DNA from: Quillaja saponaria
Taxonomy: Eukaryota > Streptophyta > Magnoliopsida > Fabales > Quillajaceae
DNA: 64,000 nucleotides
Direction: 5' to 3'
Assembly: GCA_029379385.1 (NCBI GenBank)
Contig: CM055611.1
Coordinates: 7,998,001-8,062,000, forward strand
Shown here: positions 1 to 13,100 of the stretch, in pieces
How positions within the stretch are numbered: the first letter of the stretch is position 1
How the letters are laid out: each line of letters starts with the position of its first letter
The notes under the pieces: generated by a model
Database searches by the model: none
What the model was told of the DNA's origin: nothing
Seen by the model: the letters and a program-made list of their open reading frames with translations, nothing else
Translations under genes and position numbers: made by a program

Positions 1-496
1 CCAGCATAGGTGTCCATAAAGCTCAATAGCTCGTTTCCCGATGAACTGTCAACTAACCTGTCAATTCGGGGCAAGGGAAAACTGTCATTTGGACATGCTT
101 CATTCAGGACGGTGAAGTCCACACACATTCTCCACTTCCCGCTCAGCTTTCATACCATGACCACGTTCGTCAACCAATCGGGGTAATATACCTCCCTGAT
201 GAAACCTGCGTCCAATAACTTTAATACTTCTTCTTGAATAGCTTCTTGCCTATCCAAAGCAAAATTTCTTTTCTTCTGCCTAATTGGCTTGGAGTCCGCT
301 TTGACACTTAATCTGTGATGTATAATAGAAGGGTCATCCTCGGCATGTCCTTGGCAGACCAAGCAAAAGCCGATGCATTTTCTCTTAGGACCGCTATCAA
401 AGATTCTCTCACCTCCTGCTCCAATTCTGTACTGTTAAATAAAATAGAATAAGGAAATGATTGTGACCTTGATTGATATCTCAAAGACTTCCACAT
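1..496 (-). pseudogene. Ty3/gypsy reverse transcriptase N-terminal remnant
   Basis: Two overlapping minus-strand frames carry the familiar lead-in to gypsy RT. One (496-308) has a stretch resembling 'ASAFAWSAKDMP'. The other (362-150) has 'DDPSIIHHRLSV', 'AIQEEVLKLLDAGFIREV' and 'YPDWLTNVVMV'. The frame changes near 350, so a frameshift has broken the protein. RT would use element RNA to make cDNA. Only the part before the catalytic YxDD motif is inside the window. Confidence 0.8.
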
Positions 497-540
497 CTAA
501 ACAATGTGGGATTACAAAATACAATAATATTATCTTTCTA

Positions 541-1095
541 ATACTCTCCCTCAAAATGGAGCATATAATGCTCAATCTTGTACAAATAAAACCCAATTAC
601 CAATCTCAATACTCCCCTTTACTTACAACAATCTAGGTGAAGTTTCAATCCGTTTGATGAACATACTGGTACCCATAAATAGTACTCGTGTTGGCTGGAA
701 AGAGACATAACCGAATTTGCCAGAAAAATAAAAAGAGCACCATTGGAAAAACGCACAACGGGATTTTTCAAAAAAATAAAATGAGCACTGCTGGAAAGAG
801 ACACAAAAGAAAGTTCATGAAGATACTGTTGAGCTGTCAAACTCTTTGAGCCATCAAACTCTAAATAGGCTAAATAAGCTTGAAAAGAAAAAGGGAGTGA
901 GCCATTTTTTAGATGAAAGAGATAACGAGGCTTGAATGGAAGAAATAATGAGGCTTGAATGATAGCTGGCGACAAAGCCTTTTTTTTTTTTTTCTTCATG
1001 TGGTGGTCAAATAAAAGAAAGAGAAGATTAGAATTTTTTTCAAAATCGGGCCAAGATCGGTCTTGGGTTTTAAACCCGCTCTAATACCATGTTTT
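541..1095 (-). mobile_element. Copia-type 3' end / PBS-like fragment inserted in the gypsy remnant
   Basis: On the minus strand this piece reads from a primer-binding-like segment (about 1073-1090, close to TGGTATTAGAGC) to a polypurine tract (about 541-556). The bases next to the tract (rc of about 556-585) match the tail of another copia fragment at 9410-9455, which has the same run 'gagcattatatgc' and then a purine tract. It separates the gypsy linker from RT. No matching LTR pair is visible, so it is a fragment or an internally deleted derivative. Its roughly 126-codon open frame (999-619) resembles no domain I recognise. Confidence 0.5.
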
Positions 1096-1344
1096 CTCTC
1101 TTTCTCTCTCTGCCTCTACCAGCACTTAAACCTCCGACCACTAGTAGGTTAGTGACCTAATCGCCAGGTCAGAACGGTCTTTTCTAGGTTACCCTCAAAT
1201 AGATTTACTGGCTCGAACCTGTCTACTGAATCTGGTCTTTTCCAGTATATCCTATCCGTTTATCCAACCTGACATCTTTGATGTCATCTGTGTGTAAGAC
1301 CTCAGTGAATTTTGTTCGTAGACTGGCAAAATAACACTGTCGTG

Positions 1345-1686
1345 CTACCTTTTGATTCCTTGTAGAGTACCAACTCTTTGGGAGGTTAGGAATTTTAAGC
1401 AAACATACCAGGATGAAGGTATAGCCCTTGTAGTGTTTAAAAACAGTCGACCTAATATGACATTGTAAGCTAAGGGTAACTTCACCACGCATAATTGCAG
1501 CATTACCATTTTCTCGAGGTTCCCGTCCTTCAATATAACTTGTAGCTCGACCGAACCTTCCATATTTACTGCTTCACCGTTGAATCCTACCAATGATCCT
1601 TCAAACAGCTTCAGTGTTTGCCTAGAGATCCCCGTTTGCTTAAAGCATTTAGGAGTACATAATGTTAACCGAGCTCCCGTTATCAA
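1345..1686 (-). pseudogene. Ty3/gypsy protease-region remnant
   Basis: The minus-strand frame contains 'LKLFEGSLVGFNGEAVNMEG', then 'VELQVILKDGN' and 'AYNVILGRLFLN'. That is the usual arrangement downstream of the catalytic D-S/T-G in gypsy proteases, ending in the conserved 'YN-ILGR' motif. The D-S/T-G triad itself is not clear in this frame. The protease would normally cut the gag-pol polyprotein. Continuation toward RT (1492-1223) is in another frame and includes 'ARQCYFASLR'. Confidence 0.75.
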
Positions 1687-1868
1687 TCAGGACTCAATTG
1701 GTGATATTTGTGGACACTATCAGAGCATCTTTGTGAGGAGTCTCGATCCCCCGTAGATCCTCATCGAAAAAAGTTATGACTCCCGATGGACGCTTTTCTT
1801 TAGATTTCTTAGGTCATAACTCTACTGACAGTGGCTTCCTTGCATACCATTTCCTTTTCTACTACGTC

Positions 1869-3043
1869 CTATCCACTAGAGAAAATCCACCAACGATTGT
1901 GTGTATGACACCCACTATAGCCCCCATCATCGGGAGACCTTGGAGGTCTTCTGTTATCATCTACACTTTTTCTATTATATCTAGGTTGCTCAAAACTATA
2001 AGAAGAGTGCTCGTGGCGAGACCCGAGATCTTGGCACGCCCTTTTGGACCCTTCTCGCTGAACGAACTTTGTCAAACAACCTTTCCTGATCAAATTCTCT
2101 ATCTCATCTCTCAATGTGTAACAATCCTTGGTATCATGTCCTGGGCTTTTATGGAACAAACAAAACTTAGAGTGGTCAACATTTTTGTTTCCTGATTTTG
2201 GGGTCGGGGAAAATTTTAGAACGCCTCTTGATTGGACAGCCAAAAGAACTGCTATTCGGGTATTATTTAGCTGCCTATAATTATAATATCTTCGGCGAGG
2301 AGGTGCTTGCTTTCTCCTCTTCCTCCTTCCTTTTTCCTTCCTTTGGCAACCTATCCGAGCATCGTGAAGTTCGGGAGAGCGTTGCCTTTTGAGAGGCTGG
2401 TATGTGGGTGCTACCAGATCCTAATCGGCTTCCTCCTGATTGATATACTCCTCCACTCATTTCATGAGCTCTTTTCAAAGTCTTTGGCATTCTTCTATTC
2501 AAACTGTTCCTAAACTCATATTTCTTCAGGCCGGCTCTCAAAGCAACTATGACAACTTGGGGATTTACATCCTTTACCTCCAAAGCGGCACAGTTGAAAC
2601 GTCCCACAAACTCCTTAAAACGGTTCCTCGTCATCTTGTTTAATAGACAAAAGGTGAGTGACGTCCTTTTTATGCCTTCTATATGTCATAGAATAACGTT
2701 TGAACTGAGAAACCAATTGTCCAAAAGAATGAATGGAATCTTGTTTGAGTTGGGCAAACCACCATCTCGTGTTGCCTCTCAAAGTAAAGCCGAAAGTCCT
2801 GTACATCACCTGATCGAGAATGCCGTGTAATAGTATGAGAGATTCAAACCCAGTCACGAAATCATCAAGATCGGAAATTCCATGATATTGCTCCAAAGCT
2901 GGGATTTTAACCCCTTGAGGGATAGGGCAATCAGTTACGCTTTTGTTAAAAGGATGACGAGCTTCTGTGTGTTCGGCGGGGTCCTCGACCTTTGGTTCCG
3001 TCCTAACTTCTACCATTCGACCACTCCCCGAGCTTTCAACCAA
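1869..3043 (-). pseudogene. Ty3/gypsy gag remnant
   Basis: Frame 3043-2615 has the retrotransposon-gag signature: 'IPALEQYHGISDLDDFV', then 'LRGNTRWWFAQL' and 'SIHSFGQLVSQFKR'. Frames 2634-2281 and 2243-1869 continue it with 'FCLFHKSPGHDTKDCYTLRD', a partial Cys/His knuckle. Gag would form the cytoplasmic particle that packages element RNA. At least two frameshifts separate the pieces, so no intact protein is made. Confidence 0.8.
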
Positions 3044-3600
3044 ATCTTCATATTGAATTCTCCACTGGGCCCTAGGGGCAACCTCTCAACCCACCTAGTC
3101 GAGATTTCTCCCAAAGTGGTCATAATCTCAACGAACTGCTTCTGAGTAACCAGAGTGTCGGGATCTGGAATGGGGCAGGAAGTGATACACCTTCTAAGTC
3201 CTTTCCCAATCTTGACCTATGTTGTTCCTCAAACTCTTCTTCTCTGTTTTCCATGTCGGTTATGAGTAGGTAAGCTAAATCAAATAGCTTCCCACAGACG
3301 ACGTCAATATTAATGCCAAAGTTAATCTGCACGAATTACGGGAATGAACGGTCTTGAAGTAGCCTTTAAATAGTCTTCAAGGTTAAAGTGTTTTCAACGG
3401 GGTCCTGGCGACCTGGAAACCTGTTGATCTCGTGTCCTGCAAAATAGAGGACGAGAGCCGAGTCTCAGGTGAACTCCCTAAATTCTCTGATGAGTAAGTC
3501 AGAAGGAAAAGAGCTAAACAAATGGTAAGAAGAAGGATAACTTAAAGACTTTTTCACTTTTTTGTTATTCTTATCATTTTTGGAGAAACAAAACATATAT

Positions 3601-4105
3601 ATATAGATTAAGAGAGCACCATCACAAGTTACTTGAACTATTCAAGTTACCAAATAAAAGGTGATCGTCACATGACATTCTCTCAATAAATGTAATTAAT
3701 ATTAAAAATAATCAATCTTGTTTTCTCACTGGCACGTTAGGCATTCGAAATCTCTATATTCCAACTTAATGGAAGAGTATTAAAGGACAAAATTAATAAT
3801 TTTAGTATTTTCGAGGGACGAGTTAATAACATGAAACTATTACAGGAGACTCTTTGTTGCATGTGTAGTCGTGGACATCTAATGAAAGGACACGCTATTT
3901 GGTATTTTCGGATAAGAAAAAGCATATTCCAATTTCCAAGTCACAGGCACAACCTTCCATGTGAATTTACTGTACAATGACAAATGTACCCTTCCCATCA
4001 CAATCAGCCTTGATTCATCATACTAATATATAATTGATACAAAGTTAACAATTTCGGTTGACATAGTGAAGACGCAAGCACCCCCAAAATTTCCAGATTT
4101 TAACA
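3601..4105 (+). promoter_or_regulatory. Upstream region and candidate TATA box of the RNase T2 gene
   Basis: This AT-rich gap lies between the gypsy remnant and the RNase T2 start codon. TATATAA at 4027-4033, about 73 bp before the ATG, is the best core-promoter candidate; it would give a short 5' leader of about 40-45 nt. The ATG context (taacaATGGCG) is good for plants, with A at -3 (relaxed) and G at +4. No transcript evidence is available and no other regulatory element is claimed. Confidence 0.4.
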
Positions 4106-7100
4106 ATGGCGTCTCTCTCTGCTCCAACCCTCCTTACTCTTCAATGGGTATTGGTCGCAATCACGATGGGCTCAATATGGATGATTGAGGAGGTGGATGG
4201 AAGCGGAGGAATAGGAAGACAACACAGAGAGTTTGATTACTTTAAGCTGGCCTTGCAATGGCCTGGTACTTTCTGTCAGCGTACTCGCCATTGCTGTTCC
4301 TCCAATGCTTGCTGCCGAGGGTAAAATCTTTGTCCCTCTCTTATTTTTCTTTTAATGTAAATTCATATATATATATATATATATATATTAATATGAGTCG
4401 ATTATCTGAAATTTTTTTTTCAATTTTCATGGTCTACGACTTTCTGTCTATCGTCTTTTTCTTTTTTTCTTTTTCACTTCAATGTTAATATGCTTTTATT
4501 TATGAGATAATCTCAGTGTGGGTTGAAAAATGCAAGAGCTGCGGGTAACATGATTATGAATATTGTTTTATGAAGGAAGATGAAATTGTGAGCTTGGGCT
4601 TGAATCCTCACCCGGAATTGGGTGAAGCTCAAGGGGTCCTAGCTGCCGGGGCTACCTAGGAAATAAAATAATAAAATGAAAAAGAAATATCGTGGATATG
4701 AAGGGTTTCCTTATCATAAAAAATTAAAATTGAATATTGTTCGTGCCAGTTATATTATACTTACAGCATGAATTGGAGACACCAACCTCATGCTAACTAA
4801 CTGAAGATCCTCTACATTTGCTTTGAATCCTAAATTTCTAATCCTAATTCCTAACCCTTCCAGTACTATTTGCAGAAAAATGATTTTATTTTATTTCTAG
4901 AATGTTAATTTTTACGTTCTTTGGACATACTTTCTGTTTAACTATTTTAGTTTGTTTATTCACAATGCTGTCATGTGTGCTTTAGGGTGTCCTCGAGCTA
5001 TACAATTCCTTACTATTTTTGCTCAATAGATATGAACCACCAATGCCTCAACACCTGGTGCGACAAGAAGCACTAGTTTGGCATTGTGGTGTTTTGGTTG
5101 GTGATTTTGTGGTAGTGGACATTGAAGTTACTTTCTTACGTATTCCACTGTTCAGCTATCCTGATGATGGCAAATAATGAACGGTTAGAGTTAAATTGGA
5201 TTATGGTTTGTCTGAGAGAAGAAATAGAAATTAAAGTGATAGAACGGGACACAAAGAACATGTCACTTGGTAGCATTCTAGACAGTGACTACTTATGCTT
5301 TTCATTATCACCGTTTGTGGTGTTTCTATTGTTTCCTTTAGTGACTTCACTTGTTTCATGTGAACAGTTGTTATGCATTTTATACTTTGCAAACTTGGAA
5401 TGGAAACTTACAATTTCTCATCTTGTATTGTCTATTTTCAGCTCAAATGCTCCGACTGAATTTACAATCCGTGAGTATGAGGATGTGATGTCTTATTCTT
5501 AGTCTTGAAAATTTAAAACAAATGACCTGATACTTTAAATTTATTTTGAAGTTCTAAGCTTTGGTGAGATTTACTCTTTTTCTGAAATTATTATAATAAT
5601 GTTATCCTCATTTCTGAGCACTGGAATCAAAGTTTTTATGCTGTCCCCTGTTCTGGACTTCAGTTTTAGAAGTCTATGTTGAATCTCTCTTCTTCTGTCT
5701 TTCTGAGGTGGTAACTTGACTGTTTGTTTTTCCTTTTTCCAGAAAAAAGTTATCTTCTATGTTCATAGGCCACTGTGAGAAATTTTTTATCGTACTTTCT
5801 ATGATTTGTATGGCAGATGGACTATGGCCTGACTATAACGATGGAACATGGCCAGCTTGTTGCACCAAATCTAATTTTGATGAAAAAGAGGTGTGTCCTT
5901 GTGTCATTAGTCATTTGTGATGCTTTATGCTGGTGCTTACACTTTTGAACCGAGATTGTGCTTATTTACCTGAGAGAAGAAAATCTTAGGCTTAATTACA
6001 CTTTTTGTCCTTATTGTTTGATTGAGAATTCAGTTTTGTCCTTGTATTTCAAAAAAGTTAAAATATCATCCTTATGGTTTCGAAAACTACATAATGTGAT
6101 ATTGTTGTCACATTCCATCTAATCTAACTTAACATGGGTGTTGTGGCATACAATATCCTACATGGCTTATCCACGTGTCATGATTTCCGTTTCACAGGTC
6201 ACCCCAATCACCTCCCGTTAAGTTAAATTTTATGGAAAGTAATGGAAGAGACCATATCGTGTGGTTTTCGAAACTATAAGGATAACATTTATACTTTTTG
6301 AAATATAGGGAGGAAACTGAATTCTCAGTCAAAGTATAAAGACTAAAAGGAAATTTAGCCAAAATCTTATAAGTAATGACCTTGATTAACGATATATGCT
6401 ATATAGCATGAGAAGAGTTTCTATATCTCTTATACTGAATAATCAATAAAGAAACCTTCTTTTGGATGCTAATTTTAGGTTATTTCAAGTTACACTCGTA
6501 CAACGTTTGTACTTCTGACAATGTTTCCATAATGAACTCATCATCTTTGAGTATGAATTTTCTTTGAAGCATTAACACAACATTTCATCCTTTATAAATG
6601 TTCTTCTATTCTAAAATGTAGATATCAACATTGCGTAGTGCTTTAGAGAAGTATTGGCCATCATTGAGTTGTGGTTCACCATCAACTTGCCATGGGACAA
6701 AAGGACTATTTTGGGCGCATGAGGTGGTCATCAATTATTACTTAATTGCTTATTATATCGTATATTGTTGTGGAACTAATTGTTTTTCATCCTTGTGTTG
6801 CTGTGATGGATGCATTTTTCGATACCAAATGGCAGTGGGGTAATAGTCCTCATCTTTTACACTCTTGCGTTATATAATCAACATATTGAATTTGTGTGTC
6901 AACATGATGACGTAAATAGTTGAGTTCATTTCCTAGCTATGTAAAAATTTAAGCTTTTGGAAATTAGACAATTGTTAATTGAACATGGCACTAGAGCATA
7001 GTTGCTAACTGATTCAAAGGTCTCTAATTCAAATTTCAGTATCTTCTTTGCTAATAAATTGTTTCAGTTGTATGTCTTTGTCTTGTATTTCATTTGGTTT

Positions 7101-10100
7101 CCTTGTTCACCAGCAATTGGATGCAAAGCTTGACTTGCAGTTGGTCCCATTTCTATTAGCATATGCTTTTGAGATAATTGTTAATAAAGAAGGTTCATGT
7201 ACAATTGCAGATTTAAATAGGAGATGGTGTACAATACATTACTTAACCATATGTGTATAGGAAAAGATGTTCATGATACATGCCCATTTTCTTTTACTTG
7301 TCTTCTATGTTTTAATTCTGTAATTTTACTTGCAGAGAAGCACGGGACATGCTCATTTCCTGTAGTTCAAGATGAATACAGTTACTTCTTAACAACTCTG
7401 AATGTCTATTTCAAATATAATGTCACAGTAAGTACATATAACAGAATTTCTGTTTGTAGAAATTCATGCTTCTTTTCCTTAATATATAATCTCACTATGA
7501 AACTGAGAAATGGGTACTATTTGCTACATTATTCCATTTCTAACTTGGTGCTGTTCTCCCTCATAAAACATACTTGATTTCATGCTGCTGACTAAAAATC
7601 TTTCCATCCATTGATTGATTATCTTATCATTACTTAATATTCTTTTTATTAATATTTACAAATAACTTTTTCAAGTCATGGTTTCTATGACCTTGGTGTA
7701 TGTTCATTCTCTGTACTATTACTCATAATCATGTGAAGGAATAGTGCCTTGCACATATTTTGGTAAAGTTCAGATACTACTTCATAAATGGCATGACAAG
7801 AATATAGTACACCTTATGCAGACCATTATCTTGATGTAGATGGCATTCTTAAAGATTATATGTCACTAAAACTGACTGGAAATCTCGAGGAAATAAGAAA
7901 AGTAAACCACAACTTTATTGCAGAGCAATGTCTTAATGAAGATGTAATCTTTAATAATCTACAGGTCAGCGTAAATGACTAAAACTCTTCATAGGAAGAA
8001 AATCCAAGCTAGGTTGTCTAAACTTTGGGCTTCATCTTCTGGCATGTTTTGCTAATTCTCTCAATTTGAGGTTATTTGGGTGTAGTTTGAACCTTTTAGT
8101 TATTATTTCTTTTTTTTTGGTCCAATTTTGACATTATCTTCAGGAATATTTTGTTAATTCTCTAATATTGAGGTTACTTGGGTAGTAGATGCAACCTTTT
8201 AGTTAATCTTCACTTGCTTTAAATTATTCTATTTATGTTGATGATGGCGCATAAAGAGCCATGGCCAAATGTATGCCATCTTCTTTAAAGACGTGACTTG
8301 TGGGTCAGGAATTTGCATCTCATCTTGACATTCTGAATGAAATTTGCGGAGGGAAGGGTAGTTGGAATGAAATACAATGTTTGTAGTGCAGGATGAACTA
8401 CTCCTGTAGTTGGACATTATCATTGTTGTGTCTGAGGAAGCTTTTTGTTCAGAGATGGAATTGTTTGCTCGGTTTTTCCTTATAAAATGGGGATTGGAGT
8501 CAACAATAGATTTGGATTGATCTTTGGTTATGGCTCCACAAATCTAAAGGACTTAATTATTACTTGATCTCTCTCTCTACCGCTTAGGAAGTGATTTGGG
8601 GGGAATGAAATTTGAGAGATCATTAGCATGCTTAAAAGGTTCACTTCTCGGAGGCATTGGCTCATTTACTTTATTAGGTTCATGGCTTTAGTTGAAATGG
8701 TATTTGACTAGAAATCTACATGGCTGTGTCAAAACCTGCTGAAACATCCCTTTTCTGATTGGTCTGGAGCTTAAGAATCATAGATTGAATCTTGGATGAA
8801 GATAATTTGAGGAAGAAGGATGGATACTTGTACTATGTTCTAGTGGTGATTTGAAAATTGATATTTTTTTTCCTTTGGCTTTGTTTGACTCTCTGGTATT
8901 GGTTGGATTATGTCAGAGAAGGTCCAAGAATGTTTAGGTGTTGCGTTGTAAACTTAAATCTCTAAGGCTGGGTATTAGTATGTGTGAGAAGGTCCAATAA
9001 TGTTTAGGTGTTGCGTTCTAAATGTAGCTTGCTCTTTTTGGTTTGATTTCCTAAATCCTAGTTCTCTCTTTCTTTACTCCAGCCGCCACATGAAAAAGAA
9101 GAAAAAAGGCTTTGCAGCAACCCCTTTCAAGTTTGACGAGTTTTCAACATTCCCTATGTTTTCATTGTTGACTCCATATTTATGTCTCAATTTGTTTTCC
9201 TGCCATAGAAGTCTTTGGCAGAAGTTGTTGTTGCCAACTGGCATTTTGAATTATGTTGGGTGTGAATTAAGTCAACATGGCACATAGTTGTTTGTGGATT
9301 AAATTTCATTTATTTTCAGGCACAAAGTCTATTGAAACTTTATCTTTTGTAGGTTGTTGTAGGAGGGTAAGTGTTGAGACTATTGAGAGTTTTTACTGTT
9401 GGGGTTTACTTGTACAAGCTTGAGCATTATATGCACTATCTTGAGGGGGAGCACTAAAGAGTATTAGTATGTGTGAGTGCAACTGTATCCTATTTAGGTG
9501 CAGTTTAAGTGTGTCATTAGGTTAAGGGGTATTTTAGCTTTACTGTATTGCCTCTTTAATATAAATAGAAGATGTGGCTACATATTTTGTATACATATTT
9601 TAGCTTCATTAGAAAGTTCGCATATGTGCTTGATGTGGTATATTCTGGCTGGAGAGGCTAGGAGGTTATTTCACAGGGGGTGAATGTTGGTTTTGGCTTT
9701 GTAATACAGGTTTTTTATGACCTTATTTACATGTGGCTGTATGTGTTCTTCCTTTTCTTTTAGATGCTCTATTTTAGTTATACTTAGTATACGATTATAG
9801 GTTGTTTTTCTTCTTTTTAGGCTCCTTTTGTCGAGCGGGGCCTTCTTGGATGCTTCCTGTTACATGGCTGTTGATCCCTTGCCCCTTGGTGACTCTTATG
9901 CTGCTATATTAAGATGTTAGTTTCTTTTTCTTTTTCTTTTTTTTCTTTTTTTTTCCCTATAGAAAAAGAAATTTTATTAAGAGAAAGGAAAATAAGGGGA
10001 GGACAAGAAGTCCTCTAAGTACAAAAAAAAAAATAGAAAAGAAAGAGGCAAGCTTAAAATAAAAGGGCTCATCAATCATGTTGCATGTTAACTAAAGGAA

Positions 10101-13100
10101 TACCCTAAAACACTCCTGAAGCAGAGCACCGAAGGGAAGCAAGAAAAACAATTTTTATCCCAGAGAAGATGTCGTGGGAAGCAAAAATTATGAAAAAACC
10201 ATGCATTATGTTCCAAGAAGTCATCTATCTTAAGACGATAGTTGCGTCTAACTAGTCGAAATTCTCAGAACTTGCCTAGTTGTTGATCTGTTGTCATCTC
10301 ATTCATCAAAAAATATTTTCCCATTGGTTACTGTTAACATTGCCAACATAGTTTTGCAACAATATCATTAAAGCATGAAGAAATTTTTGTAAAAAGGATC
10401 ATTGTAGGGTTTGTGTACATGAAAGGTAAAATTAATGTAAAGAACAGAGCTTTCCTGGCTGATGATGGTTCTCTCTTTTTTTGTTACTGAGATGGATATT
10501 ACATGTTGCAGGAACAAGTATTTTTCATGCTAACAGATTCCCTTTATTTGTTTATATGAAAAAATTGAAGTTCATGAAAGGATCTTATTTGGCACATAGG
10601 ATGTGTTGGACATTTCCTAACCTGGAATCTGATCCCCTTTAGTATTCCAAAGGTGGTTGCTGTAATATTGAATTCCATTAAATCATCAACTAACTATTTA
10701 CCTGTCTTAGAATAAAAATCTAAAGCTGTGTACCCCCAAAAAATAAAATAATGTCCTGAGTTCTTATGTAATGTTTTTTTTTACATTATTGCAACTAGGC
10801 TCTTGATATTATTCTGCTTTCTTGTCAGACCGTTAATTGGATTTATCAACTTTTTTTCTTTACTTATAAAAAAAACTTTTTTTTTTCCCAGAAAGTTCTG
10901 AGTGAAGCTGGGTACGTACCTTCAAATACAGAAAAGTATCCTCTTGGAGGCATCATTACTGCTATTCAGAATGCTTTCCATGCATCTCCAGAACTAGCTT
11001 GCTCAAAAGGTTCTGTACAGGAACTCTATCTATGCTTCTATAAGGACTTCAAGGTTTGGTTTCTACTCTGGTTCATAGGTTATACCATAAACATTGAGGA
11101 AGGATATGTCTTTCACTGTTTATGTTTTGAGAATTAACATACTAATATTCGTGGAGATTAAGAGATGAAAAGCTCATGGGTCGGTATATAATATTTCTGT
11201 TATTTGCTGCTACTGGTTTCATTAAATTGAACTTTTTTGCAAGTGTACTTTTAAACCTCCTCAACTTGTGGTCATTGGTTGCAGCTCGTTTTTTTTTTTT
11301 TTTTTTTCTTTCTAAAAGTTCTAGTGAAAAACACTTATAGAATTGATGATGTCTAGCAATTCTTTTTTCTCTTTTGACATTACTGATATCTAGTATTTCA
11401 AATTGAGTTTCTCATGTGTCAGATTGTTTCAAAATCACTTTTAATTCATTAGGAAAACTCCTGAAACAGTGGCCGTTTGGTCATAGAATCACTTAAAGCA
11501 GTTAAAAATGCTATGCAAAATAAGCGGTTATTCCTCTTTCTTGTGAACATAAGGAAAGCAAAGATTACATAATTAAATGAGATATGATGGGCTTGGAAGA
11601 GAATTTCCATGGTCTTGCCTTCTATTGTAGTTCATTTATTTCTGTAAGTGCAGGGAACCCTTCTGATCATAATAATATGAATGTCCTAACTGTTATTACA
11701 GCCAAGGGATTGTGCAGTTGGATCTAACATTGGACTTGAGATGATCAATTCAAAATCATCGTGTCCGAAGTATGTGAGCTTGCCAGCATACGTATCATCA
11801 GGTAAGTTCTTCTTTCTTATTTCCCTTCTTTATTTAATTATAGTAATTTACATCTTTTATTTTATTTTATTGAAATTACATTATTCTTAGTCATCTGAAG
11901 TACTTCAATGGATAGTTCATATTTACTTGGAAATTACTTGTGATATGTGTCCATAATGACATGTAAGAATATAATTTCTACCATTATATCCTATCAAGGT
12001 CACTCAAAAATTATTTTGTATGCAGATTAGAAACTTGGATACCAATGTTTCCTTACCATATAAGGCCATGCGCAGTACTTCTGGGCCATGACTTTGGTTG
12101 TAGGAATGTGGCTAGCATAATAGGTGCTATGATTTCATTTTACTACTTAATTAACAGATAAGCAGAGGGATAATATTTATGTGGTTTCTAGAAGAAGATG
12201 AATGGTCAACTAGCAATATTGTAATCAACTAGAAGAGCTATAGGTGCCAAGTTGTTAAAAGAAAACAAAGACTGTTAAAAACTAACTAGTCATATCAAGA
12301 GTTATGAATTGACCTAAGATAATAGAAGAAATATGGTTCTTGTGGAGGACACCTGAGACTACTAATGGCATAAATTGCATGTTATATCTCTATGCTATAA
12401 ACCTAACTGTAACATGTGAAAATGTTCTACTTATCACTTGTTAGAAATATGTCTACGTGGTTGGTTTGCTAGGTCTATCCAACATAGAACACACTTTTGA
12501 GGTAGGCTTAGTTAAAGTAATAAAAGGTTTCCAATTTGTTATATAACTATCTATTTCACACAATGTTTCTGACACGTGTTGGTCTCATGCTCTCCAAATA
12601 TTGTTCTTATGCTCTTTCTCTCTCATACTCGAACTTTCTCTCTCTCCCTGTTGCAATCTAACAGTCTCTTCTCATTCTTGGTTTAATTATATCTCACCCT
12701 CCATTTAATCTCTTTTCCTCTTCTACACTTGATTTTGTTGTATGTCTTTTGCAAGTTTCTATTTTTATATATGTTTTCTCTAGGAAGATGATTAATTATG
12801 CCCCATGGTACTAATTTATGCTCTTAATATATTAGTTTTAAACTTTTTATAATTTTTACTATATATAATAATCCTTGTTTGAAATTCTATAATGCGACAT
12901 ATCTTTGACGTGTTGTATTTTATTTTTTCTAGAAATTGTCATATGATCATATCCCTGTATCCGATGAGGTGATACTCGTGTTAGCATCCGCACTTCATAT
13001 TTTGCACCTTACCTAGTATCCTTAGGGCCCTCGTTAGGAAAACCAATGTTTTGGGGACTGAACCCGACATCAAATTGAAGAATGGAGGGTTAAAAGGTTC

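Larger units (their letters stand above)
1..3600 (-). mobile_element. Decayed Ty3/gypsy LTR retrotransposon (gag-pol remnant)
   Basis: Minus-strand reading gives, in order, gag (about 3330-2615), a gag tail with a Cys/His-rich segment (2243-1869), an aspartic-protease region (1686-1345), a linker (about 1490-1115) and the start of reverse transcriptase (about 496 to the window edge). This order is gag-PR-RT as in Ty3/gypsy. Every domain is broken by stops and frameshifts, and a foreign fragment of about 550 bp separates the linker from RT. The right-hand LTR is not delimited; a TATA-like run sits near 3595-3605. The element continues beyond position 1, so integrase and the other LTR are not visible. 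Confidence 0.8.

Noticed and set aside
5122..5502. 126-codon frame in RNase T2 intron 1
   Set aside because: Only its last residues (SNAPTEFTI) are exon 2. The rest is intronic with no domain similarity.
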